DNA of 64,000 bases from Acidaminobacter sp964416305 (lineage in GTDB: Bacteria; Bacillota; Clostridia; Peptostreptococcales; Acidaminobacteraceae): contig CAYQDM010000004.1 in the NCBI GenBank assembly GCA_964416305.1, positions 62,001 to 126,000 on the forward strand. Direction: 5' to 3'. Positions 42,592 to 50,911 of this stretch are shown here, in pieces. A program made the position numbers and the translations under genes. Every line of letters starts with the position of its first letter. Position 1 is the stretch's first letter. The notes beneath the pieces are model-generated. The model ran no database searches. It saw only the letters and a program-made list of their open reading frames with translations, and was not told the origin of the DNA.

Positions 42592-43881
42592 TTACGCCCT
42601 GTAAATGGCCCCGCGCACAATGGTCTGGTCCCGCTTTGGACCCACTGATACGATTTTAACCGGAATACCCATGAGTGCTTCAATGCGCTCAATGTAGCGC
42701 TTTGCGTTAACCGGCAGCGCATCGTAAGTCGTAACGGTGCTCAGATCCTCCTGCCATCCCTCAAAGACCTCATAAACAGGCTCACAGGCTTCAAGTACGG
42801 AAAGTTTCGCCGGGTACTCCGTGAGAATTTCATCCTTGTAACGGTACCCTGTACAGATTTTGATTTCTTCAAAACCTCCGAGGACGTCCAGAAGCATTAG
42901 TGCCACCGAAGTCATGCCATTGACGCGCGCTGAGTACCTGAGTACTACTGCGTCCAACCAACCGCAGCGTCTTGCGCGTCCGGTTGTCGTTCCAAACTCA
43001 TTGCCTTTGATACGGATTGCATTGCCCACTTCATCATCAAGTTCAGTGACGAATGGACCCATGCCAACTCGGGTTGTGTAGGCTTTGGCAATACCCAGTA
43101 CTTCTTCAATCTGGTTTGGGCCTATGCCGCAACCTACTGCAAAGCCACCGGAAACCGGATGGGAACTTGTAACATACGGATACGTGCCGTAATCCACGTC
43201 CAGCATGGTCCCTTGAGCACCTTCCAACAGTACCTTTTTGCCTTCCATAACAGCGTCATGAACGAGAATCCCAGTGTCTGCAATAAAAGGCAGCACCTGT
43301 GCCGCAAAGACCTTGTAATCTGCCACAATGGCATCCTCAGAAAGCGGCGAACCACCGTAAAGTTTGACAATGATGTCATTCTTCCTGCGGATATTGCTCC
43401 GGAGGTGGGCTTCAAAGCGATCCCAGTCTTCCATGTCACCGACCCGAAGTCCAATTCTTTCCACTTTGTCCATATAGCATGGACCTATGCCTTTTTTAGT
43501 CGTGCCAATTTTCATATCGCCCAGCGCTTCTTCTGAAAGGCGGTCGATTTCTTTATGGTATGGGAATATAAGGTGCGCGCGCTCACTGACTTTGATTTTG
43601 TCCGTAGCAACGCCATCTTTTTTTAGTCCCTCAATTTCCTTTAAAAAGCCCTCGGGATCAAAAACGACGCCATTTCCTATCAAATTCAAGGCATCCGGAT
43701 TGAGAACGCCTGATGGGATCAGGTGGAGAGCGTACTTTTTATCACCTACAACTACAGTATGGCCGGCATTATTGCCGCCCTGTGCGCGAACGACGACATC
43801 TGCTTCACGCGCAAGATAGTCGATCACTTTTCCTTTGCCTTCGTCGCCCCACTGAGCGCCTACTATGACGACTGTTGCCAT
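42592..43881 (-). CDS. purA: Adenylosuccinate synthetase
   Basis: A 429-residue GTP-dependent enzyme of AMP synthesis. Key parts are VIVGAQWGDEGKGK with the catalytic Asp, GGNNAGHTV, TTKKGIGPCY, GAQGTMLDVDYGTYPYVTSS and the C-terminal SVGPKRDQTI. The ATG at 43881 has GAGGTG six bases upstream; a GTG three codons earlier is rejected as part of that site. Its position next to dnaB is conserved in Firmicutes. Confidence 0.97.
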   Translation of the reverse strand: MATVVIVGAQWGDEGKGKVIDYLAREADVVVRAQGGNNAGHTVVVGDKKYALHLIPSGVLNPDALNLIGNGVVFDPEGFLKEIEGLKKDGVATDKIKVSERAHLIFPYHKEIDRLSEEALGDMKIGTTKKGIGPCYMDKVERIGLRVGDMEDWDRFEAHLRSNIRRKNDIIVKLYGGSPLSEDAIVADYKVFAAQVLPFIADTGILVHDAVMEGKKVLLEGAQGTMLDVDYGTYPYVTSSHPVSGGFAVGCGIGPNQIEEVLGIAKAYTTRVGMGPFVTELDDEVGNAIRIKGNEFGTTTGRARRCGWLDAVVLRYSARVNGMTSVALMLLDVLGGFEEIKICTGYRYKDEILTEYPAKLSVLEACEPVYEVFEGWQEDLSTVTTYDALPVNAKRYIERIEALMGIPVKIVSVGPKRDQTIVRGAIYRA

Positions 43882-43933
43882 TCTGGTCACCTCATTAGAT
43901 TGGATATTCTTGGTTTAATTGATCACAGGCATT

Positions 43934-43962
43934 ATCGTAACAGAGTTATGACTTAAAGTCAA
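43934..43962 (-). promoter_or_regulatory. Promoter of purA
   Basis: TTGACT (43957-43962), 17 bases, TACGAT (43934-43939) on the minus strand. Confidence 0.65.
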
Positions 43963-43996
43963 ACGTTTTTCGTATATTTGTTCATCTTAGACGGTT

Positions 43997-44020
43997 AATG
44001 TTCGCCTTATAACGAACATT
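43997..44020. promoter_or_regulatory. PurR-box-like inverted repeat upstream of purA
   Basis: AATGTTCG and CGAACATT flank 8 bases. Each arm holds the CGAAC core of the Bacillus PurBox, and the site lies about 40 bases upstream of the purA -35. It might instead be a weak hairpin at the end of the dnaB-acetyltransferase transcript, but there is no T-run on that strand. Confidence 0.35.
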
Positions 44021-44582
44021 ATTTTTTAATAACCTGTTTCTCTATCTCCATATAGATATAATCCATCCATGCCAGCTCATCATGATAATCAAACCACTCC
44101 GGCCACTGATTAACCAGGGTAATTGGCATGGATTGGTCCTCATACGGCTCACGCTGTACATCATAGGTCACGAAGCCGGCCTTCTCATAGCAACGGATGG
44201 CCCTGGCGTTGAAGGATGCCGTTTTGAGCCAAACCCGCTCAAGGTTGAATCGCTCAAACACGAGTTCAAGATACCGCTTTACCGCCTCTGTGCCATACCC
44301 TTTGGACGTCCAGTCCGGATTGAAGCTGATGCCCATTTCCGCTGACTTCTGCTCTTTGTTGTACTGCTTGACTGTGATATAGCCTATAAGGAGCTGATCC
44401 GCAAAGGCGCCATAGACCCACTTTCTATAGGGCTGCCGCTTCATGAGGTACCAGGACAAAAAATCCGAAAAATTTCGTCCTGTAAAATTGTACGCTTGAA
44501 ACCGGAGATCCTCATGCTTTCCCCATCGTGCCATTTGTGCCACATCTCTAAGCCTCAGCGGGCGCACCTCAACATCAGGCAA
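44019..44582 (-). CDS. GNAT family N-acetyltransferase (RimJ/RimL type)
   Basis: A 187-residue acetyltransferase. VRPLRLRDVAQMARW is the usual N-terminus, and the acetyl-CoA region reads FNPDWTSKGYGTEAVKRYLE, with NARAIRCYEKAGF closing the fold. The substrate is unknown. The start is a TTG at 44582, eight bases after AGGAGG; the nearer ATG is out of frame. It lies 12 bases downstream of dnaB. Confidence 0.85.
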   Translation of the reverse strand: MPDVEVRPLRLRDVAQMARWGKHEDLRFQAYNFTGRNFSDFLSWYLMKRQPYRKWVYGAFADQLLIGYITVKQYNKEQKSAEMGISFNPDWTSKGYGTEAVKRYLELVFERFNLERVWLKTASFNARAIRCYEKAGFVTYDVQREPYEDQSMPITLVNQWPEWFDYHDELAWMDYIYMEIEKQVIKK

Positions 44583-44594
44583 TCGACATACCTC

Positions 44595-45935
44595 CTAGAA
44601 AACCGGCTCGTCCACATAGTGGGCCTTGTCGGCGAATTTTGCGTACTGTCCCAGCCAGACCAGCTCAACATCCCCCACCTCGCCGTTACGTTGCTTGGCA
44701 ATAATCAGGTCAGCGATGTTCTTGCGCTCCGACTCTTTGTCGTAATACTCATCTCTGTACAAAAACATGACGACGTCTGCGTCCTGCTCGATCGCTCCGG
44801 ATTCCCTAAGGTCCGAGAGCATAGGCCGATGGTCGGCTCGAAGTTCCGGTGCACGAGAAAGCTGGCTCAGTGCCACCACCGGGCAATCCATTTCACGTGC
44901 GATGGCCTTCAGTGACCTTGAAATGGTCGAGATCTCTTGTTGTCGTGATTCAGCGCGTCCTGATACGTTCATGAGCTGAAGGTAGTCAATCATGATCATG
45001 TCCAGCCCCTTTTCCATTTTAAGGCGCCGACATTTAGCCCTAAGCTCAAGAGGCGTTATGGCCGGGGTATCGTCTATGTGAATCTTCGCGGCAGAGAGTT
45101 TGGACATTGCTTTTGTCAGTGCCACCCAGTCATCCTCTGCCAATTTGCCATTTCTCATGTTCTGCATGGGAATCTGGGCTTCTGAGCTCAGCATCCGCTG
45201 AACCAGCTGCTCTTTGCTCATCTCGAGGCTGAAGACCGCGACAGAGGCGTCATTGCGAAGCGCTGCATTCTGACAAAGATTCAGGGCAAACGCGGTTTTA
45301 CCCATAGATGGTCGCGCGGCGACCAGGACCAAATCCGACTTTTGCAAACCACTCAATTTATAATCCAGATCCTTGAAGCCCGTAGACAAGCCCGTGATGG
45401 AGGCTTTTGACGCATAGAGCGCTTCAATGCGCTCGTAGGCCTTAATTAAGACTTCCCTAATTGGCTCGAGTCCCATTCTGTTTTTCTTTTGAGAAATGTC
45501 GAAGATGGTCTGCTCGGCAAACTCGAGCAGGGTGTCCGCACCTTCGTTGTCGTAGCCTCTCTCAAGTACTTCTGATGACGTTCGGATCAAGGTCCTGAGC
45601 ATGGATTTCTCTTCGATTATGGTCGCGTAGTGACGTGCATTGGTCGACAGGACGCCAAAACTCGTCAGATCTGAAAGATACTCAATTCCGCCCACGGCCT
45701 CCAGCATACCTGCCCTGGTGAGGTCGTCCGATAGTGTCACAATGTCCACTGGCTCATTTCTTCCATATAGTCTGAGAATGGCGCTGAAGATCTCGCTGTG
45801 GGCTTCTTTGTAAAAATCTCCGCTCTCAATGATCTCGACCACATCACTGATAGCGCCTTTATCCAGGATCATGGCGCCAAGCGCCGACTGCTCCGCCTCA
45901 ATATTATGCGGAGGCAGTTTCGGATTCAACTCCAT
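44595..45935 (-). CDS. dnaB: Replicative DNA helicase
   Basis: A 446-residue hexameric helicase. The N-terminal domain begins PPHNIEAEQSALGAMI; the RecA-like ATPase has Walker A AARPSMGKTAFAL, Walker B MIMIDYLQLM and RQQEISTISRSLKAIARE. It unwinds DNA at the fork and interacts with primase. The ATG at 45935 with AAAGGGG upstream is preferred over one 15 codons earlier. It overlaps the transglutaminase stop by 10 bases, so dnaB may be coupled to that upstream module. Confidence 0.97.
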   Translation of the reverse strand: MELNPKLPPHNIEAEQSALGAMILDKGAISDVVEIIESGDFYKEAHSEIFSAILRLYGRNEPVDIVTLSDDLTRAGMLEAVGGIEYLSDLTSFGVLSTNARHYATIIEEKSMLRTLIRTSSEVLERGYDNEGADTLLEFAEQTIFDISQKKNRMGLEPIREVLIKAYERIEALYASKASITGLSTGFKDLDYKLSGLQKSDLVLVAARPSMGKTAFALNLCQNAALRNDASVAVFSLEMSKEQLVQRMLSSEAQIPMQNMRNGKLAEDDWVALTKAMSKLSAAKIHIDDTPAITPLELRAKCRRLKMEKGLDMIMIDYLQLMNVSGRAESRQQEISTISRSLKAIAREMDCPVVALSQLSRAPELRADHRPMLSDLRESGAIEQDADVVMFLYRDEYYDKESERKNIADLIIAKQRNGEVGDVELVWLGQYAKFADKAHYVDEPVF

Positions 45936-48073
45936 GTTGATCTTTCCCCTTTCAAGTAAATCCAGTACAAGTACCGCCATTTTCTTAACCAGTTGCGTTC
46001 GCCCCTGACGAAGTCATCCCTAAATTGCTTTAGTGACGCTGCCGTCATTTCATCTCTATAACTGCCATAATATGCACCTTCAACCCACCCTGTAAGCCTT
46101 GACGGATCAATGGCCGGGGAGTGACTTGCGCTCTGATTGGGCATTTGAGAGGCACATTGATAGATGACTTCTTTCGGCGTCATTCCAGTCCAAGCGTCAA
46201 GGCCACATTTAAGAATCAGAAGCGTCATGACATCATCCGCCAGCCTGATTGTCAGGTGAAGTTCGCTTTGGGATTTCAGCCACCATCGGCGAACAAAAAA
46301 TGTCAAAATCAACAGGATGAGGAGCAGTGTCGTGCCGCCCAGCCATATCCCGTAAGCCGGAAAACGCTGTGATGGTTGGCCATTCTCTTCAAACGGGTCT
46401 TCTTCCATTTCGTCTTCCGGCCGCGCTGGGAGGTCATCTGTTGCATTTGGCCCCAAAACAGGCGCGGAACTATCATTAGTCGATACGGTTTCTGCGACAT
46501 AGGCAGGGGTGGTCTCCATCACGGTCCACCGGCCGTCAAGATAAAGCTCGGCCCAAGCGTGAGCCCGGTCTGCGGTGACAATGTAATCACCGTCGGCATT
46601 CGACTCATAAGGTGTGAGGAAACCCTCTACGTAGCGGGCTGGGATGCCGGCTGCCCGGGACATGACTACCATGGCACTGGCAAAGTAGGTACAGTAGCCC
46701 TGCTGCTCTTCAAACAGGAAATGTTCTACAAAATCCACTTCATCGCCAGGTACGGAAGGGCTTAAGTTGTACGTTAAGGCTAGAAGATGCTCCTGAATGG
46801 CTTCCGCCTTGTCGCGAGTATCTGTAGACTGGGCTGTAAGAGAGGCTGTCAATGCCTTCACCTTTTCGGAGTAACCCTCAGGAAGCTGAAAATACTCTGT
46901 TCCGGATTCCAGACGGCTGGGCTGTGGTATTATAGTCGCGAGACGATAGCCACTTTCGAGTGACTCAAGTTGCCGGTCCAGGTAGATGATCCCATAGCGG
47001 TCCCGGCGAAGGATCCCGGGCGGAACGTCAATGCCTGTGACACCAAGTGGCGCAAACAGGGTTTTTGTAATTAAGTTGATTCCAAAGATCTCGATGTCAT
47101 ATCGCACCTCTCCGGATCCTCTGAGTGGCGCAGGCTGATCGAGATAGAAGTTTTCGATTTCGCCTGTCTCTCTCTGCCAGGACTTTCCGTCATAAATCGT
47201 CAGGACGCGCCCTCTGAGATACAGATGACCACCGTGACTGCTTCGCACCGAAAAGACGCGGTCTCGTCTCAGAGTAACCGGGCCACCCAGGCGATTTTCG
47301 CCAAGAGGCTCATAAATAGTATCTGAGAAACTGAAATTGCCACCGGAGAATGGTGAATATTCTGACCTCAGCCAGGCGACTTGTCCAAAACGTTCGTCCA
47401 GCAGCTGAATGGTCTTTTCCACCGGAAAAACGGTGTAAATGCCAAGCCCAATAAGCATGGCCAGCCCTGACAGGAGCAGACCGCTGTAGCCTCGTTCTCC
47501 GGAAGTGGTGAACAAATACCCTGCATAGCCTGCAAAGTAAAGCATGAAGCCAGTGTCAATCCTATAGCCTTGAAACCAGGCGGTCAGTACCACGAGCATC
47601 GGCAAAAAAAGCTTTGCACGCCTGTTTTTCGAACTTGTAAAAATCAGCCAGGCCGCTATAGTCAGTCCCCAGGTCAGCAGAACGAAAAACGACTGTGGTG
47701 ATTGAAAAGGATACTTTTCATAATCCAGGGCGTAATAAAAAAGACTGTTAAACAGGTTTGAGAAACCGCGAATACCCATTAATGCCTGCTCAAAAGTTTG
47801 GGCAGCCTTCATAGCCTGATAAGCCGGCATGAGTGGATGAAGGCTAACCGGACTCACCAGCATCATTAAAACCAGGATCAGACTTCCAATGAGCGCCATT
47901 ACTCTGACGACTGCGAAGCGCTCTGCGCCGCGGAGTGTGAAAACAGCACTGGCTGTGAGCGCAGCAATGTTGAGGAACGACACCTCAATCCCCGTCACGG
48001 TGCGGATGTGTGCGAGCATGCCCGCCAGCATTAAGCCTGCGAGGATCAGGGGGATCCTATCTTTTTGCGGCAT
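45926..48073 (-). CDS. Transglutaminase-like membrane protein (DUF3488/TgpA type)
   Basis: A 715-residue membrane protein. About six to seven helices fill residues 1-215, an external transglutaminase domain follows at about 420-540, and a last helix is near 580-600 before a DUF4129-type tail. Catalytic elements are Cys in QQGYCTYFASAMV and His in ADRAHAWAELYL; the third member is probably an acidic residue in WTVMETTP. Function is not established; such proteins are linked to MoxR-DUF58 modules in envelope maturation. AGGAGGTG precedes the ATG. Confidence 0.85.
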   Translation of the reverse strand: MPQKDRIPLILAGLMLAGMLAHIRTVTGIEVSFLNIAALTASAVFTLRGAERFAVVRVMALIGSLILVLMMLVSPVSLHPLMPAYQAMKAAQTFEQALMGIRGFSNLFNSLFYYALDYEKYPFQSPQSFFVLLTWGLTIAAWLIFTSSKNRRAKLFLPMLVVLTAWFQGYRIDTGFMLYFAGYAGYLFTTSGERGYSGLLLSGLAMLIGLGIYTVFPVEKTIQLLDERFGQVAWLRSEYSPFSGGNFSFSDTIYEPLGENRLGGPVTLRRDRVFSVRSSHGGHLYLRGRVLTIYDGKSWQRETGEIENFYLDQPAPLRGSGEVRYDIEIFGINLITKTLFAPLGVTGIDVPPGILRRDRYGIIYLDRQLESLESGYRLATIIPQPSRLESGTEYFQLPEGYSEKVKALTASLTAQSTDTRDKAEAIQEHLLALTYNLSPSVPGDEVDFVEHFLFEEQQGYCTYFASAMVVMSRAAGIPARYVEGFLTPYESNADGDYIVTADRAHAWAELYLDGRWTVMETTPAYVAETVSTNDSSAPVLGPNATDDLPARPEDEMEEDPFEENGQPSQRFPAYGIWLGGTTLLLILLILTFFVRRWWLKSQSELHLTIRLADDVMTLLILKCGLDAWTGMTPKEVIYQCASQMPNQSASHSPAIDPSRLTGWVEGAYYGSYRDEMTAASLKQFRDDFVRGERNWLRKWRYLYWIYLKGERSTWS

Positions 48074-48169
48074 GAAAGCTCACCTCCTGCGGCTGCAATT
48101 GCGTTTGCGGCTGTGTATGCGTCAATGCAAGGCAAGACAAACCATTGCTCATGCACATGATACCCTTTT

Positions 48170-49399
48170 TTATAGCTTCGACAGCTCTGACGCTTCAGAC
48201 AGTCTGAAAATCTGAAGATTTTTGACTGCCAAAAGCGACAGAGGCACCTCATTGGTTATTTGCGGATCCAATGTGTGCCACTCGGGATCCAAGCTATAGC
48301 AGATTACTCTGAAATGCCGTTTCACCAGCCCTCTCAACGTCTCCTGCATCACCGGATCGAGAGGTCCGCAAATCACAATCAACTCAGCACCTTCCTGAAA
48401 GCGTCTGGATTCTCGGCTCAGAAATTCCGGGAAGGCCAAAGGCCCGTCCGGCAAAAAGGCTGTGAGTTTGTCCATAAACAGGCCCAGATGGCGATACTGG
48501 CGGCCGTGGGCTTCAGTTCTGTGGCGATCGTTAATGAGCATCACAGTTTCGGTGCCTTCTCTCAGAAGTACTGTCAGGATGGAAGCTGCCACTTCTGCGA
48601 TGCCATCGAAACGCAGCGCTGAAGCTTTTGCTTCGGTGGAATTAACGGCGATTTGAGGGGATTCGTAACCATCGGCAAAAACATAGGTCTTTTTACTGCT
48701 GGCATTCGAATACTCTTTGACCTGAAGCTCCGCCATTTTCGCGGTGAGTGCCCAATGGATGCTGCGGGCGCTGTCACCTTCAAGATACTTCCTGACGGAT
48801 TTCACCGAAGTCTGGTCTTCCTTTCTCTGATCCGAGGAACGACGTGTGCCAAACAGCTCCACTGCCTCGAGCTTGGGCTTTCGGTATGGGTAGACTCTGG
48901 GATAGACGGCAACCTCAATTGGCTTCAGCCTGGTCATGGTCCATGTCATGAGCTTCAGCGGATCACTGAGTTTCATGACAATTTCTCCGGCCGTGTAAAA
49001 ACCTCTTCGATCACATCTCAGTTTGCGCTCAATTTCCTGAATTTCGTAAGGCCTAAAAGTGTAGTGCCTGAAATCGAACTCAACCTCGCCGAGTTCCTTT
49101 GAAATAACGGGCTTCACAGACAGATGAAATATTGGGAGGATCGAATTATTCAACAGCCGGTACTGGATTGTCAGGGTTTCACCGGCTGTCAAGACGGATG
49201 CGCTGATGTGAAAAGTCGAAACCAGAAGGATGATATTGGTCCAAAGAATTAACCCATTCACCAGGATGACGCCCAAAAGGAGCGACGTTGTCAGATAGAA
49301 AAACCTGGCGCCGGTGATCAGTACCAATAGAACCGAAACTGAAACCACCATCAAAATTCTTATAAGGACGCCGCGGTCGACTTCAAATACTCTCGTCAT
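48170..49399 (-). CDS. DUF58 domain protein
   Basis: A 409-residue protein with two N-terminal membrane helices (about residues 8-55) and a DUF58 domain, marked by SVRKYLEGDSARSIHWALTAKM and VKEYSNASSKKTYVF. DUF58 proteins resemble von Willebrand A domains and work with MoxR ATPases. The start overlaps the moxR stop by 4 bases. A GCCGATGGT motif lies at 48668-48676 and reads Ala-Asp-Gly. Confidence 0.85.
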   Translation of the reverse strand: MTRVFEVDRGVLIRILMVVSVSVLLVLITGARFFYLTTSLLLGVILVNGLILWTNIILLVSTFHISASVLTAGETLTIQYRLLNNSILPIFHLSVKPVISKELGEVEFDFRHYTFRPYEIQEIERKLRCDRRGFYTAGEIVMKLSDPLKLMTWTMTRLKPIEVAVYPRVYPYRKPKLEAVELFGTRRSSDQRKEDQTSVKSVRKYLEGDSARSIHWALTAKMAELQVKEYSNASSKKTYVFADGYESPQIAVNSTEAKASALRFDGIAEVAASILTVLLREGTETVMLINDRHRTEAHGRQYRHLGLFMDKLTAFLPDGPLAFPEFLSRESRRFQEGAELIVICGPLDPVMQETLRGLVKRHFRVICYSLDPEWHTLDPQITNEVPLSLLAVKNLQIFRLSEASELSKL

Positions 49400-50436
49400 T
49401 GTTTTTTCGCCACCGGAACCATCTCAATCAATTGACGAACAACCTCGCGCTCTGTAATGCCGCGATACATGGCGTCCGGTTTAATGACGAGGCGGTGGGC
49501 CATGACAGGAAAGACCACCAGGCGGATATCATCCGGCGTCACATAAGGTCGGTCCGCCATAAGAGCCATAAATTTAGACATTCTGACCAGCGCAATGCCC
49601 GCTCTTGGACTTAACCCATAGTGCAGGTCGTGATGGCGCCTGGAAGCGTCCAGGAGCCTTTGCACGTAACTGTAGATGGCGTCGCTGACCTCTATTGCGC
49701 CAACTGTCTCCCGAATCATCAGGAGATCTGCCTTGGAGATTGGATGGCTCATAGTGTAATCTTGACGCAAAGTCTCTTTTTTCAAAATATCGATTTCTGT
49801 CTGGGCATCCGGATATCCAATGTCAATTCGGACCATAAACCGATCAAGCTGTGCTTCCGGGAGCGGAAATGTCCCTTCAAATTCTACTGGATTTTGCGTC
49901 GCGATTACCATAAATGGTCTTTCGATGGGATACACCTGGCCATCCATGGTGACCTGTCTCTCTTCCATTGCTTCCAGCAAACTGGACTGCGTTTTGGGCG
50001 AAGATCTGTTGATTTCATCTGCCATTAAAATATTCGTAAACACTGGACCTCGCTTGAAGTTGAAAGTGCCGGACTTGAGGTCGAACAAACTGACCCCTAT
50101 AACATCCGAAGGCATAAGGTCCGGCGTAAATTGAATTCTTCTGAATGCTACCTCCATACATTGTGCGAGCGTCTTAGCCAATGTGGTTTTACCGACGCCT
50201 GGCACATCCTCAACCAGAACATGACCATCACTGAAAAAAGCACCAAGCACCATTTTCAGGGTCTCTTCACGTCCCATGAAAAACCTGCGCATTGACTGCT
50301 CCATTTCTATGAGCCTTGCTCTGCAGTAAGCCTTTGGATTCTGTTCAGATGTTGCGGCATTTCCGGTTTCAGGTGCTGTGACCACAGTGGATTCACTCTC
50401 CTTCTGAAAAAACCCTGCATGAAGAAGTTCGTTCAT
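49396..50436 (-). CDS. MoxR-family AAA+ ATPase
   Basis: A 346-residue MoxR ATPase with Walker A EDVPGVGKTTLAKT, Walker B ADEINRSSPKTQSSLLEAM and sensor region ATQNPVEFEGTFPLPEAQLDRF. MoxR proteins act as chaperones that insert metals or mature partner proteins with VWA domains. The first 25 residues are non-conserved. It starts the moxR-DUF58-transglutaminase operon, 31 bases after rplI. Confidence 0.9.
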   Translation of the reverse strand: MNELLHAGFFQKESESTVVTAPETGNAATSEQNPKAYCRARLIEMEQSMRRFFMGREETLKMVLGAFFSDGHVLVEDVPGVGKTTLAKTLAQCMEVAFRRIQFTPDLMPSDVIGVSLFDLKSGTFNFKRGPVFTNILMADEINRSSPKTQSSLLEAMEERQVTMDGQVYPIERPFMVIATQNPVEFEGTFPLPEAQLDRFMVRIDIGYPDAQTEIDILKKETLRQDYTMSHPISKADLLMIRETVGAIEVSDAIYSYVQRLLDASRRHHDLHYGLSPRAGIALVRMSKFMALMADRPYVTPDDIRLVVFPVMAHRLVIKPDAMYRGITEREVVRQLIEMVPVAKKQ

Positions 50437-50467
50437 CAGCAGGGTCGGTTAACAGTAGTAGGTTTAA

Positions 50468-50911
50468 TCAGGCTTCAACGACTTCGATTTTGATGTTGGC
50501 ATGGACGCCGTGAGTCAGCTTGACTTCAGCGTGCGTTGTTCCAGTGGACTTGATTGGAACGAGCTCCATTTTCTTCTTGTCTATCTTGATGCCATGTTGT
50601 TTTTCGAGGGCTTCAGAAACGTCTTTCGTTGTAATGGAGCCAAACAGTTTTCCGCCTTCGCCAATCTTCACCGCAAATTTTAAGCTGATAGCTTCGAGCT
50701 GCTGTGCCAGCGCTTTGGATTCATCCATTTCCTTTTCCTTGCGCTTATCCGCGGATGCCTTCTGATGCTCGAGTTCACGAACACTGGAATCTGTCGCTGG
50801 CTTGGCAAGTCCCCTTGGAAATAAATAATTGCGTGCATGGCCATCACTTGCTTCAATAACTTGTCCTTTTTTTCCTGTTCCTTTAATATCCTTCAATAAT
50901 ATGACTTTCAT
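50468..50911 (-). CDS. rplI: 50S ribosomal protein L9
   Basis: A 147-residue L9. The N-terminal rRNA-binding domain MKVILLKDIKGTGKKGQVIEASDGHARNYL-type start is split by a long helix from a C-terminal domain (KLFGSITTKDVSEAL). It overlaps the gdpP stop by 4 bases. Confidence 0.97.
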   Translation of the reverse strand: MKVILLKDIKGTGKKGQVIEASDGHARNYLFPRGLAKPATDSSVRELEHQKASADKRKEKEMDESKALAQQLEAISLKFAVKIGEGGKLFGSITTKDVSEALEKQHGIKIDKKKMELVPIKSTGTTHAEVKLTHGVHANIKIEVVEA

